Positions 11,446 to 21,825 of a stretch of DNA of 64,000 nt are shown here, in pieces. Numbering within the stretch: position 1 is the stretch's first letter; every line of letters begins with the position of its first letter. The notes under the pieces are model-generated. The model made no database searches. It worked only from the letters and a program-made list of their open reading frames with translations, and was not told where the DNA came from. The stretch is from Progne subis subis (lineage: Eukaryota > Chordata > Aves > Passeriformes > Hirundinidae). The stretch spans positions 2,521,140 through 2,585,139 of the forward strand of contig JAKJHU010000066.1 of NCBI GenBank assembly GCA_022316685.1, given 5' to 3'. Position numbers and translations under genes: made by a program.

Positions 11446-13419
11446 GAAGGCAATTCATTAATGCATTAATTAACAGGCGGTGGGATGTTAGAGACGGAAC
11501 TGTTCTGATTCACCCTGGCAGCCAGACAACTCCAGTCCTATCAGCACCACTGCAGGGGCTTCCCTCCCCAGTGAGACCCCGGGAGCAGGGCAGGGGGAGA
11601 GCACCAGTGAGGCGGGAAGGGAATTCAGCCTCGGCAACTTAGAGTTGCCCTTTTTTTTTCTCAGGCAGAGGGAATGGAGAGAAGGGCATGGATCTCCATT
11701 GTTTGCAAAGAGCCCATCCCGTGAGACAGCTTGGGTTGAGATTTATTTTTGTTGCCATTTAAATTAAGTATATAGGCAATCCTGAGGCCGTTTGGAGCAG
11801 ATCCAGCGTGTGCAAGCACCACGTTTGGAACAGGGTGGGAACTCTATTTGTGTTCAGACACAGAGGAAGCACTGTCTATAAGACAGATGCCAGGGATCTA
11901 TACTGGAAGGTGCTGAGCAGGCACTGGTTAACAGTGAATATGATTGCTCTCTATAAATACATCCCAGGGAGGGGAAGGTGGGCAAGCACCATGGGGGGAA
12001 ATGAGGTATTTAAGCAAAAGGACAATGTTGGCACAAGAACAAACTGGCTGTAAAGGCTGGAAATTTGAAGATTTCTAAACATCAGAGGAGTGAAGTTCAG
12101 GAAAAGCCTTCCATCAGAGAGGAGAAGGGGCATGAAAAACTGATTGAAATGCACTGGCAGTAGGTTAATGGCTGTGACCTAGGAGTTGATTGCTGGCAAG
12201 AGCAAGGGTGTGGCGATTTTCAGAGCAGAGACTGGCCCTTCCAGGAATAACTGGGAAGGGCCTTGAAGAGCTATGCTTTTCTTTCCCAATAATGTCAAAA
12301 AAATCAAGAGAGTTTCTTTGGGTTTACAGTATGCTGGATGTGGGCAGGGTTTGGCTTGGCATCCTGAAGTCCTTTACGCAGACAATATTTGCTTACGCCA
12401 ACAATTGTTTTGCAGACACTTTTCAAGGGTCTTCCTGGGAGAGGCAATTAATGCCAGGTTAAATGGAAACCATGAGACTCCTTGGCACTGAGACACAAGG
12501 ACAAATCCTTTTTTCTTTCTCAGTGCAAAGCTTCAGTTTGCTCTTGTGTAGCAGAGGACCTAAATATATGCCAAGCTGCTGATGTTTCACTGGACTTTGC
12601 TTGTGGAAGGACAGATTGTGCTATCAAAAACATTTTCTGCACCAGGAACACCATCCTGAAAAAGTGATGTAAAGATCAGGTTCCTTCTGTCTCCAAGTAT
12701 CAAATAGCTTTCTGGAACCACTAGAAGTGTAGCTATGAAGGCAGAATAAAAACACTAACAGTAGAGCAAAAACTACAAATTCCTATCATCATTTGTTGTC
12801 ATTTCTCAAGGGCATGCTGATTTCAGAGAAGTGCTGTCATGACCAGAAGGTAGGGATGCTCATCATCTCCTCAGGATGCATCCTGCAACAAATTAGGGGT
12901 CAGTGGGGATCTGCCAGAAGCAAAGTGGGCCCCATTCATTGGAATAAAAAGGTGACAGGTAGAGCTGTTAATCATCCCAGTGATAACCAATTGACTGGCA
13001 CCACGAGCAACCTTCCATAATAGCCTGACTCTCATCACTCAAGCATTTGTATGGAAGACATAAAAGCAAGAGTTGTTTGCAATTCATTTTACACCCCAGT
13101 GCTGCTCTCAGAGCTTGCTCCTGGGGCTGCTCTCCCTTCAATGAAAAGCGTTCCAGAGCAGTAATTCCCACTGGTTTTCCAGTCGAGTCTGAAATGACTC
13201 CATCGGTGATGGTACACTGCCCTGTACATGGAGCCCAGGAATGTGAAATTGCTGTGCACTGCCTCTCTCTCCCAGCCACATTTATAATGCTTATTAGGAA
13301 AGCCAGCAGCTGCCAGGGCTGCTGTAACCCTGTTGCTGCTGTCTCTCTTGAATTGTCTTGGCTTGTGTTTCCTACTCAGGCACCCAAGGGCAAGGTTATG
13401 GGGTTCCCTCCTGTTCTGA

Positions 13420-13420
<1 letters not shown>
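11446..13420. other. Unassigned unique sequence
   Basis: Contains a GC-richer patch at 11470-11640 and open frames up to 135 codons (13047-13454, plus). That frame ends in an artificial leucine run where it enters the (ATT)n microsatellite. No domain, repeat family or splice pair is convincing. Confidence 0.45.
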
Positions 13421-13453
<33 letters not shown>

Positions 13454-13480
13454 GCTGCTACTATTATTATTATTATTATT
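13421..13480. repeat. (ATT)n microsatellite, interrupted
   Basis: About ten ATT units, an interruption (AGCTGCTACT), then about six more units. It probably grew from the tail of the adjacent LINE end. Confidence 0.95.
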
Positions 13481-13625
13481 CATTACTAATATTAATTATG
13501 CAGTATGTGGTAGTGCCTAGGAGCCCCAAATTGTGGCCCAGAACCACAGTACACCCAGCCCTTCATGAACATAAAGACATTTCCTGCCCCAGAAAAAGTG
13601 CAAGAGCTTGTAGTGGAGTAACAGA
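13421..13625 (-). mobile_element. Ancient L2/L3-like LINE 3' end with (ATT)n tail
   Basis: Reversed 3' end of an old amniote LINE. The (ATT)n tail (13421-13480) is followed by GTAGTGCCTAGGAGCCCCA, TTGTGGCCCAGAACC, then ACATAAAGACATTTCCTGCC and AAGTGCAAGAGCTTGTAGT. This matches block by block the familiar sauropsid sequence (GTAGYGCCTAGGAGCCCC, GGACCAGGACCCC, AACAAAAAGACRGTCCCTGCCCC, AAGAGCTTACAATCT). Assignment to L2 versus L3/CR1-L cannot be settled by eye. Confidence 0.72.
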
Positions 13626-14299
13626 GGGAAGAAATTGCTACCTAAAGGCCAAATTCACCACAGCATGAAAAAATGCACCTCCTTTGAGTACATCTCTGCA
13701 CCACGAAACACATCTGTGCAAGCTTGAGCAGAGTTCACCTCCTTAAAGGGCAGGGATGGAATACAGACAGATCCTGGCGATGAGGGTTGTGGATTTTTTT
13801 ATTACGCTCTCATAAGATTTATTTGGTTGAGGACAAGAGATTTGGATTGATTTTTCAAACCAGAAATTTTATCACCAGTGCTGCTGAAAACAATAGAAGC
13901 CCTGGACCCAGATGGCAGCAAGAACCTCAAGGTTCCCCTCAGAAAATGAGAGTTCCAGGGTTGCATGAAACCTTGGGATCAGACAAAACAAAAGACAGCA
14001 CACTCCCAACCCCCCAACTTGTGAGTTCAAAGTCACATTGATCAAAGATCCAGAAAATATTTTAAAAATCCAACTTTTTTTCTTATTTTCAAATGTATTT
14101 GTGATATGGTTTAGTGAGCATAGTATTCAGTCAAACCTCCTGTATTGCTTAAACAACTAAGGTGTACAATTAGTTTGGATTACTGCATTTCATTATTTCC
14201 TTAGGATTTAGTCTGTAGCAATTAGAGAATACACATTTTGCATGTAGTGTTACACAACAAGGCCTGACATCCACAACGAGCCCAAGGACCTGGATCCTG
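13626..14299. other. Unassigned sequence
   Basis: No gene or repeat was recognised between the ancient LINE end and the next MIR. The 84-codon frame at 13787-14041 has no recognisable domain. Confidence 0.45.
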
Positions 14300-14458
14300 C
14301 CTGCCTCTGCAACAGCCCTGCTGCAGAAACTTCCCAAGTTACTTCACTTCTCTCTGCCTCAGTTTCCTTCTCTGTGAAAACAGGGATGAATAGTAATTTA
14401 TTGTAACTCCTTTGTAAACTGTTTTGAGGTCTGCTGAGGTCTATGATTTAAATGAGTG
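14300..14458 (+). mobile_element. MIR-type SINE, near full core
   Basis: Clear MIR blocks in order: CCTCTGCAACAGCCCTGCTG, CTTCCCAAGTTACTTCACTT, then CTCTCTGCCTCAGTTTCC, TCTGTGAAAACAGGGATGAA, ACTCCTTTGTAAACTGTTTT and GAGGTCTGCTGAGG. The CTCAGTTTCC block is intact, although the family is very old. No A or B box remains. Confidence 0.87.
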
Positions 14459-15379
14459 AATGACACAAGGAAGAGCAGAAAAGCAATACTTGCAACAGCA
14501 TGATCTCATTTCCCTGCAACACTGACTTGCTTGCCCTGCAATATAAGATGCCACTTTCAGATTTAGTTTAAATATTAATTTAATTATCATTTTAAAATGA
14601 AAGTACCAGACTTTTCAAGTCAGAGGAAGTCTGTGTACAAATGCCTCAAGGCCTAGGAAGCTTTCAGCTCTAAATGTTGATGGTCACTTGAAAGATACTT
14701 CAACACCTCTTAAACAAGAGAGTGTGTGTTTTTACATCTTGCAGTGGTTTAAAGATTGTTTGTTTTTCTGCCTCTTTGGTGTATAATTGACTATGTTTTC
14801 ATGTGGAAATTAGGCTTTTCTGTTGCTTTTAGAAAGCTTTATAAGAATTTCAGGTGAACAATAAAATTCAACTTTTCTGATTATTTAGAAATAAAGAGCA
14901 ATCCATTCTGAGAAAAATCCTTGAAAGGGTGCACTTTTCTCTAAGGGCAGATGAAATCCACTGCTTCTGGCACTGCCACTCACATGCTTAAAATCTGGCA
15001 ACAGCTCATACATTGCAAAGAAGAGGATCAACTCCTGAAAAAGCTCAAAGTCATTGACCAGGTTATACTGATTTCCAGGTATCAGGGTGTAGGTGAGAAC
15101 ATTTTATATTTGCCCTAAAGACTTTATAAATTAATCAACAACAACAAAATCAAAACCAAAGAACCCTTTGAGCAGAGAATCTTGGCTATTTTCCCTCTTT
15201 TTTTTTTAGTGGATGAAAGTGATCATGAACTAGAGGCAGTTTCAGCCTAAGCCACTTCTCCTTCAGTTCCATGGAGCAATAAATATTTTTGGCTATGGGA
15301 ATAATTAATAAACAATGATAACAACAAATGGGAAGGTACATCCACTTACCTTACATGCCGAATGACTTACCATGTTATA
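14459..15379. other. Unassigned AT-rich sequence
   Basis: No gene recognised. AT-rich, with a T-run near 15200-15209. A perfect 11-bp inverted repeat begins just before its right border (15374-15407, see findings). Confidence 0.45.
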
Positions 15380-15465
15380 ATAATTATTTTATCATCATTA
15401 TTATAACAATATTCACTTTATAACCCAGAACCCCAGCCAGAGGCTTAGTACTAGGCAAATCTCTA
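15380..15465 (-). mobile_element. Possible ancient LINE 3' end
   Basis: ATT-rich sequence (CATCATTATTATAAC) is followed by AACCCAGAACCCCAGCCAGAGG and TAGTACTAGGCAAAT. This resembles the reversed tail, the CACCTAGAGGCCCCAGCCAGAG block and the GTGCTAGGC block of the same family as the 13.4 kb element. It is short and degraded; chance similarity is possible. Confidence 0.33.
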
Positions 15466-15762
15466 GTCAAAATGGAAAATTTTGTCCCTTTTGGCTCTCC
15501 AGGTAGTCAACAGAGGGAAAAAGATTTATCTAGAAGAAAAAAATTACTCATGTTTCACATCATCACTCCCAAAATACCTGAAATTCATCAAGTGTTGACA
15601 GAGGTTTCAAAGCAAAGAGAACAGATATTACTTAACAGCTGGGAAAACCAATGCACACCAGGATCAAGGGCTGTGCTTTTGTCCCCAGTTCTGTTCTAAA
15701 CCAAAACCCTGTCTGTTGGGTACCACTACATCTGGAGCCACAGATGTCTTCTGATAAATTCA

Positions 15763-16195
15763 TATAATGATAGAATCACTAAGGTTAGGAAAAGGCCTCC
15801 AAGATCATCAAGTCCAACCCTGAACCCATCACTGCCAAGTCTAATACAAAATCATGTCCCTAAGTACCACAAAAGCAAGATTTTTTAAACACTTCCAGGG
15901 ATCCCATCACTTCCCAGGCAGCCAGCTCCAATGTTTTACAACTCTTTCAGTGAAGAAATTCTTCTCATTATTCAAAGTAAACCTCCCGTGGAGCAACTCG
16001 AGGTTATTTTCTCTTGTGCTATTGCTTGTTACCTGGGAGAAGAGACCAATTTCCCCCATACTACAATCTCCTTTCAGGGAGTTTTAGACCACAATAAGGT
16101 CCCCCTGAGCCTCCTTTTCTCTAATCTAAACAGCTCCAGTTTCCTCAGCCACTCCTCATAAGATCTGTGCTTCAGACCCTCCATCAGACTGGCAG
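15763..16195 (-). mobile_element. CR1 LINE fragment (second 3'-end type)
   Basis: Reversed CR1 of a different subfamily from most others here. Its 3' border reads TAGAATCACTAAGGTTAGG, then CCTCCAAGATCATCAAGTCC. It runs on through CTTCCAGGGATCCCATCAC, the CTTGTTACCTGGGAGAAGAG block, AGGTCCCCCTGAGCCTCC and CAGCCACTCCTCATAAGA. About 430 nt are retained, including sequence that belongs to the ORF2 C-terminus in full-length elements. Two overlapping short plus-strand frames (15854-16161) are antisense artefacts of it. Confidence 0.9.
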
Positions 16196-17625
16196 GCCTG
16201 AATCCACTTCCCTCTCCCCACAGACATCAGCTTTCAGGATAATGGGTGTTGTTGGATGTTCTTAGAAAACTAATGCAGAATTTCCCAGCCAGGAAAGCTA
16301 CTGGAGCATTAGCATGACCTAATTCTGCCCACATTTCATCCATGCAGTCACCTCAGAGTCGAGTAGCTCCAGCTGATGAAAGAACGGTGTAGGTGGTCTT
16401 GATTTCCCCTTACAAATTCCATGGTTGAGTTCCTTCTTGGAATCAAAAAACCAGACCTAGCACGGTGGAATCATTGCACTAAAAAAGTTTAGGTGTCTGT
16501 CTGTCCTGACTAATTACTCACTCAAATCTTTAGCCAACAGAGAGACTTCTCCAAATATATTTTTTTAATAAGAACCAACCCAGACAAAACTACTTTTTTC
16601 AATGTTAATAGACAGAGAATTAGGATTCCAACTTCAGTAACTTAGCTGAGCACTTGGAGTTACGAATTTCTATGAAGGAAAAGTGTACACTTAAGGAAAA
16701 GTCCCCTCTCATTCAAAGAATCATTCCAAGCCACAGGTGGAAGCTGCTTCATATCAATTCCCAATAGGATTCAAAATAGTTCTAATGGCTAAAAAGTATG
16801 TGTTCCTCTGAAGGTAAAATTCTTCCATCTAGAATTCTTCTTATCAAACATGCGATACACCAAAACTGGAAGGGTGTCTGAAAAGACCAAGAAGAGGAAA
16901 AATCCCCAACTCAAACCGAAAAGAATGCACTGAAACCTCAAAAAGAGAACTTTTGTTACAGAAACCTCAAAAACGAACTAGTAACAACAGCATCACCCAA
17001 ATTCCAGTTGTATCTCATTAGCACGTTTCCTACACAGGGACATACAGGGAAATGCAGGCAAGTCAGCTAACTACAGGTGTGAAGTCAGTGCCCATATATT
17101 AAAGCACATGTGCAGGTTCTCATTTAGGATTAAAATGCCCTTAGTGCTTAATCCTCCTCTGAGGATTTAGCTGCAGCAATGTAAGGTGACTTTATTCCTG
17201 ATTTAGAGCATCCCCACAAGGGCTAAATGTTCTCAGCCGGTGCACAATTACTTCACACTTTAGCTCATTCATCTTCCTGAGGGTTCCTGAAAACACATGG
17301 CCTGGTAATGCTTGGCTGCAAAAGAGCCAAGAAAGTGGGGGACCAGAGCTGCCCGAAGGAGAAAACAGGGCTAGGCCCATGGTGAAGCCAGGCCAGGTTT
17401 GCTTTGCGCACAAAAGTTGGGTTACAGGAGGGACTTCCTTCTCAAATGGTTGTATACCCCACTGCATACTCATTTAACAAAAAGTGCTCAGCTTCTGGCA
17501 TTATCCAAAGGGATTCCTTCAGTGCACTGCAGCAAAGTTAATGTGGCTACACCAACTTTGCTTAGTGTTGTGTTCTTCTGGTTTTCACAGTGCAGCCACC
17601 TATGTCGGCTTACTCACAAAAATCA
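16196..17625. other. Unassigned sequence
   Basis: No repeat family or gene recognised. The longest frame is 93 codons (17192-17473, minus) and has no domain. Confidence 0.45.
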
Positions 17626-17924
17626 GAGAATCACAGAATGGTTTGGGTTGGAAGGGACCTTAAAGATCATTCAGTTCTAACCCCCTGCCTTGGGCAGAGA
17701 CGTCTTCCATTACACCAGGTCTTGAGCACCTTCAGGAATGAGACATCCACCGTTTCTCTGGGTAACCATCTCAAAACCCTCAGAGTAAAGAATTTCTATT
17801 TCTAATATCTAATCTAAATCTACCTGCTGTCAGCTTAAAGTCAAATCCCTTTGTCCTATCACTACATGTCTGTATACAAACTCCCTCTCCAACTCTTTTG
17901 TAGCTTTTTTTAGGTACTGGAATT

Positions 17925-17971
17925 AATAAAGTAAATAATAAAGTAAATAATAAATAATAAAGTCTCTCTGG
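17925..17971. repeat. AATAAAGT-type AT-rich tandem inside CR1
   Basis: Imperfect repeats of AATAAAGTAAAT and AATAAT replace the usual AAGGCCGCTATAAGG segment of the CR1. The expansion arose after insertion, since the CR1 sequence resumes at TCTCTCTGGAGACTTCTC on the right. Confidence 0.85.
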
Positions 17972-18099
17972 AGACTTCTCTTCTCCAGGCTAAACAATCT
18001 CGACTCCGTCAGCCTGTCTCCATAGCAGAGAGGTGTTCCAGAACTCTGAGCATCTTCATGGCCTTTTCTGAACTCTCTCCAGAAAGCCCACATTTTTTC

Positions 18100-18371
18100 T
18101 TATGTTGGATGTCCCACAGCTGTACACAGTCCTCCAGGAGGATTCTCACAAGAGCAAAGTGGAGGGGGAAAAATCACCTCCCTCGACCTGGTAGTCACAC
18201 TTGTTTTGATGCAGCCATGGATATGGTAGAACTTTCTGAGTGCACAGTGCTGGGTCATTTCAAGCTTCTCATCTATCAACACCCACAAGTCAGGAGTGTT
18301 CTCAATCCCATTTTCTACCCAGCCTATATTTGTGCTTGGGATTGCTCCAACCTCTGTGCAGGATCTTACAC
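18100..18371 (-). pseudogene. CR1 ORF2 (reverse transcriptase) remnant
   Basis: Translating the minus strand gives a stretch recognisable as the late part of CR1 ORF2: VLIDEKLEMTQHCAL, then GCIKTSVTTRSREVIF. In intact elements this region lies C-terminal to the reverse transcriptase catalytic domain. The frame meets a stop at 18100 and later parts are shifted, so it is dead. The 154-codon frame that contains it starts in unrelated sequence beyond the CR1 border. Confidence 0.88.
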
Positions 18372-20220
18372 CATGAGAAAGAGAGTGATTTGACTTTTCT
18401 TGTTTTGATGTTGTTTTCATTCCCCTCCCAAGTAATAGTGGAAAAACATGTCTAATCCTAAATGGGACCTGGATCTGGAAGAGCTTTGGTAAGAGCAGAG
18501 CATAGGGTAAAAACCTGAAAAGTTTTCCAGAGGAAAGGGTTAGGATGACTGACAGGCACAACAATGGACTGAATTTGATGACTCAAAAATTTCTTTCCAG
18601 TCCCATGTAGCCTCACAGGAAAGTGGTGCACACTGAAAGTGGCTGGTATCAATGCAAGAAAACTGTGAGTGCTAAGGCCCACTAACTCCATAATATCATC
18701 TTAATTTCTCCTCTACTTCCATGGCATGCACAGTCTAATCTTAAACTGAGCCACAGCAGCGAGTGGCCATCTGTATGGATGAAATTACAACCATCTCTCC
18801 TCATTTCCCAGGTGGAGTCTCACAGCAAGGAGAAAGAGCAGGACAAAGCTGCCACAGAAGCCTGCAACACAAATCTGGGAGGGAGAAAATTCTATCTTGT
18901 TTCTGTTTCCATGCCCAGTGCCAAACTTCCTCCTCACAATTGGAAAAAATGACACAAACAAGCCTTTTGCCAGGCTGGATTCCAGCTCCCCAGTGTCTGC
19001 TTAGAAACCAGTGTGGCATGTACCACCTCTGCTAAAGCAAATAAGGAAACAACTGTGAGAAGGGAGAACAGGAGAAGTGGGAGCTGTGGGGAGCAGGGGT
19101 AGTGGCTTTAACCATGCCAGGAACCCAGCTGCAGTTCCCTACCTCCAGGGCCGGTCACAGCCAGGAAGGGACGTGCCCCACAGCTGCTGCTTGCCACACG
19201 CTGGTGCTCAGTGAGCCTCAGCCGCAGCACGGATGGGAGTTTCACATCTTGAGCCCATCAGCTGCAGTGCAAGGCAAGCCAGGACCTCTCACAGATCAAA
19301 CACACACCAATCCCTTCTTTCACTGCAGAGCAACCACGCTGAGGAAGCTCAGCTATGCTGAGGGAGATTTCGGTTTTACCGCATGCACACAGTGCTGCGG
19401 GAGACCGGCAGATAAAACTTTGTGCCTGGGCAAGTGCTCCATCGAGCTCTGGCTATGCTGCCTTCATGGCTGTGTCATGAGCAGCAAGGGGTTGACAGGT
19501 GGCTTTGCTGTGAGAAAGGTGGCACTCTCATCCTGGCTGGCTCACACGAGTCTCATTTTGCCTCCTTGAAAACAGGTTCCTTGACACAGCAGGGAAACAG
19601 CATTTTCCTTTAGGTGATGGTGGTATAGGCATGAAGAAACAGCTGGCAATTGCAAACTGCCCAAAGGCTTGTGAGTTTGCTGGATAGGGAGCCCAGCTGC
19701 ATCCTATATCCCTAAATGTCCACCTGCAACACTTGACATGGGCCATCCCCATGCCACAGCAAAGGAGGGGTGATCCTTCAACTCTCTCGAAGTCGGCATG
19801 AATCCCAGGATGCCACTTGCTCTCTCCTCAACCCTACTGGAAGTTAGCAGTCCCTCCTTGCATGCAGAAAATTTTGCTGCATTTTAACTCTATGGAAAGG
19901 AATTTAAGCTCTTCTGCCTGTTTTCTAGGTCCTGCGCTGGCATGAGCTGAAGAAACACACAGCTTTGCTCCAGCAATGATTCTCTGCCTTCTCCTAGGGG
20001 AATGTTCCTCAGGGTAAATACCCACCTTCACTTTTGCTCTCACCAGTTTGTACTGATAAATGTCAGCAACCAGGATGGAACAGGCCACAAAGAAACAAGA
20101 ACAAGAAGAAGCAGTTCTTCCCAAAAGGAGGACATGGGCAACAAAACTATTGAGCAAACCATACAAACTTACAATAGCAGCTGTAAAATCAATCATGTAA
20201 CGTTTTTTTCCAGGTTACCA
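18372..20220. other. Unassigned sequence, includes candidate exon
   Basis: No repeats recognised. The longest frame in the window (155 codons, 19102-19569, plus) lies in a locally GC-richer patch and has no recognisable domain. On the minus strand, 20026-20180 sits between an acceptor-like GATTTTACAG and donor-like GTGGGT or GTGAGA and encodes a hydrophobic stretch (see findings). Confidence 0.4.
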
Positions 20221-20221
20221 T

Positions 20222-20252
<31 letters not shown>

Positions 20253-20253
20253 T
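20221..20253. repeat. (TAGA)n microsatellite
   Basis: About seven and a half tandem GATA/TAGA units ending in TATC. It lies between the two candidate minus-strand exon segments, in what would be their intron. Confidence 0.96.
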
Positions 20254-21690
20254 CTTTGTATATAGTACAAACCCACCAAAATCAGAGAAAGACAAACCCA
20301 GGCACCCTGGATTCACACATGGTGATGACATCTCTGAATTCTGAATTTCAACTTTCAATGTCTCTTGCCACTTGGGTCTGGTAATATTTTCCCACACTTA
20401 CTGCAGAGAACCAGGAGGAAGGCCCCCTGCCACCATGGCCATCATCACCAGGATCTCCTGCTGGAAGAGTGGAAAGTCCAACAGTTTAATGTTTAATGAC
20501 AGGGGAAACTGGAGTCTGCAGAAACCTGCTGCTGAGAACAAATGCTCTACATAACCCAACTCCAGTTCTCCAGAGGCAGAAACAAGGCACAAATGGGCCA
20601 TGCTGGTGCCAAGAATGTCCAACAAGACAGTCAGTAAAATCAAGTTAAAAGATTGCAGAGGCTTTCTGGAATGATCCATTAACATTTTTATGATGAAATG
20701 TAGGCGTGACAGGTCCGAACCATCTCCTCTCACCTCCTTAGCGTGGCAGGGGCCGAAACACCTGCGGACGCAATACTGCATATGGCAACACACTCACCCT
20801 GCCAAGAGACACGAAACTGTGTTGATGGAAATATGAAAATAGCCACACCTTGAACAGATCTGGGTTAAAATGGAGAAATTGTAGCTTTCAGTCTTCTCGC
20901 ATGGAGGATATTTACAACAAGGGGAGGTTAAAATGTGTGTAGAAGTTTGCAGCCCCTGTTGTGCGCTGTTCTGTCAGGAAGTCAGGTACCCTATCTGTGT
21001 GATGGCTGGCATCTCAAAACTGAGGGAAGATAAGGTAGTAACTGAGGAAGATTCAGGTAAAAACAAGTAACTGTGCTCACTGTGAGTGTACCTGGGTGAG
21101 AAGCACCAGCCTGGGGTATAGAAGGAATCGTGTTAAAGGGTCTGAAGGTCCATTGTAGCCATGAGAGTCTGTAGCTGGAATTTCACCTCAGCTGTGAGGA
21201 GTGAAAATGAGAAAAAAGGCACAGATTTGGGTACCAGGTCCACCTGTGGGGATGATGTGTGTCTGGGTGGGGATTTAAGACATGTGATGCTTCACCCATA
21301 CTGGAGGGAATGAGAAGGGCGGTGGGGAGTGGGAAGGAGAGCACATATAAGCAGAGATCCCATTTTGTTTCCTTTCAGTTTCATTGCAATTAAGGCTCCT
21401 AATTGAAACCAGTTTTACCCAAGGTTTACTGTGATAGTTGTTTTCTTTCTCTGCTGTTAAATGCAGGTGTTTCACATAGCAGGAAGTTGGCACATGAGGG
21501 TAAATTTCCAAAGTGCTACTTGTACCATTCATAAGTTAATGCCTGGAGAAACCAGCATTGTGAAGAGCCTAGCTGTGCAAAGGAGAGGTTGGATGGGATA
21601 GGAGGACAAGGGAGAGATAAAGAAGGGTGAGGAAAGGATGTTTGTCACAGCCTATGGATACTGCAGTGAATGTATGAGGAACAAAAGTCA
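20254..21690. other. Unassigned sequence, includes candidate exon
   Basis: A minus-strand open frame of 131 codons (20398-20793) contains a 56-nt segment (20402-20457). That segment is bounded by a pyrimidine-rich CTTCCAGCAG acceptor and a consensus GTAAGT donor. No repeat family was recognised. Confidence 0.4.
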
Positions 21691-21825
21691 CAGAAACACA
21701 GAATGGTTTGCATTGGAAGGAGTGTAGAGATCATTTCCTTTCCAACCTCCCTGCCATGGGCAGGGACAGTTTCCACTAGACCAGGTTGCTCCAAGACCCA
21801 TCCAACTGGCCTTGAACATTAAGGG
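21691..21825 (-). mobile_element. CR1 LINE fragment, 3' end
   Basis: Reversed CR1 3' end: CAGAAACACAGAATGGTTTG, TTGGAAGG, then CTCCCTGCCATGGGCAGGGA, TTTCCACTAGACCAGGTTGC and CCAACTGGCCTTGAACATT. It breaks off after about 135 nt. The minus-strand frame at 21829-22089 starts immediately beyond this break. Confidence 0.9.

Larger units (their letters stand above)
17626..18371 (-). mobile_element. CR1 LINE fragment, longest in the window
   Basis: About 745 nt of reversed CR1. The 3' end at the left has the tail remnant AATCAGAGAATCACAGAATG, then GTTTGGGTTGGAAGGGACC and the CCCCCTGCCTTGGGCAG block. ORF2 sequence follows: TTGTCCTATCACTACATG, TTCTCTTCTCCAGGCTAAAC, TCACCTCCCTCGACCTGG, TTTTGATGCAGCCATGGATA and GCCTATATTTGTGCTTGGGA. 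Homology stops at about 18371 (GGATCTTACA), the 5' truncation point. An AT-rich insertion interrupts it at about 17925-17971. Confidence 0.95.

Noticed and set aside
13047..13454. 135-codon plus frame ending in a leucine run
   Set aside because: The leucine run is the (ATT)n microsatellite read in frame, and the upstream part has no protein similarity that I recognise.
18100..18564. 154-codon minus frame as a novel gene
   Set aside because: The C-terminal two thirds is CR1 ORF2, and the N-terminal part is unrelated flanking sequence read in the same frame.
19102..19569. Longest open frame (155 codons, plus) as a gene
   Set aside because: No domain, signal peptide or splice context was recognised. 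It lies in a GC-richer patch where stops are rarer, and another frame overlaps it.
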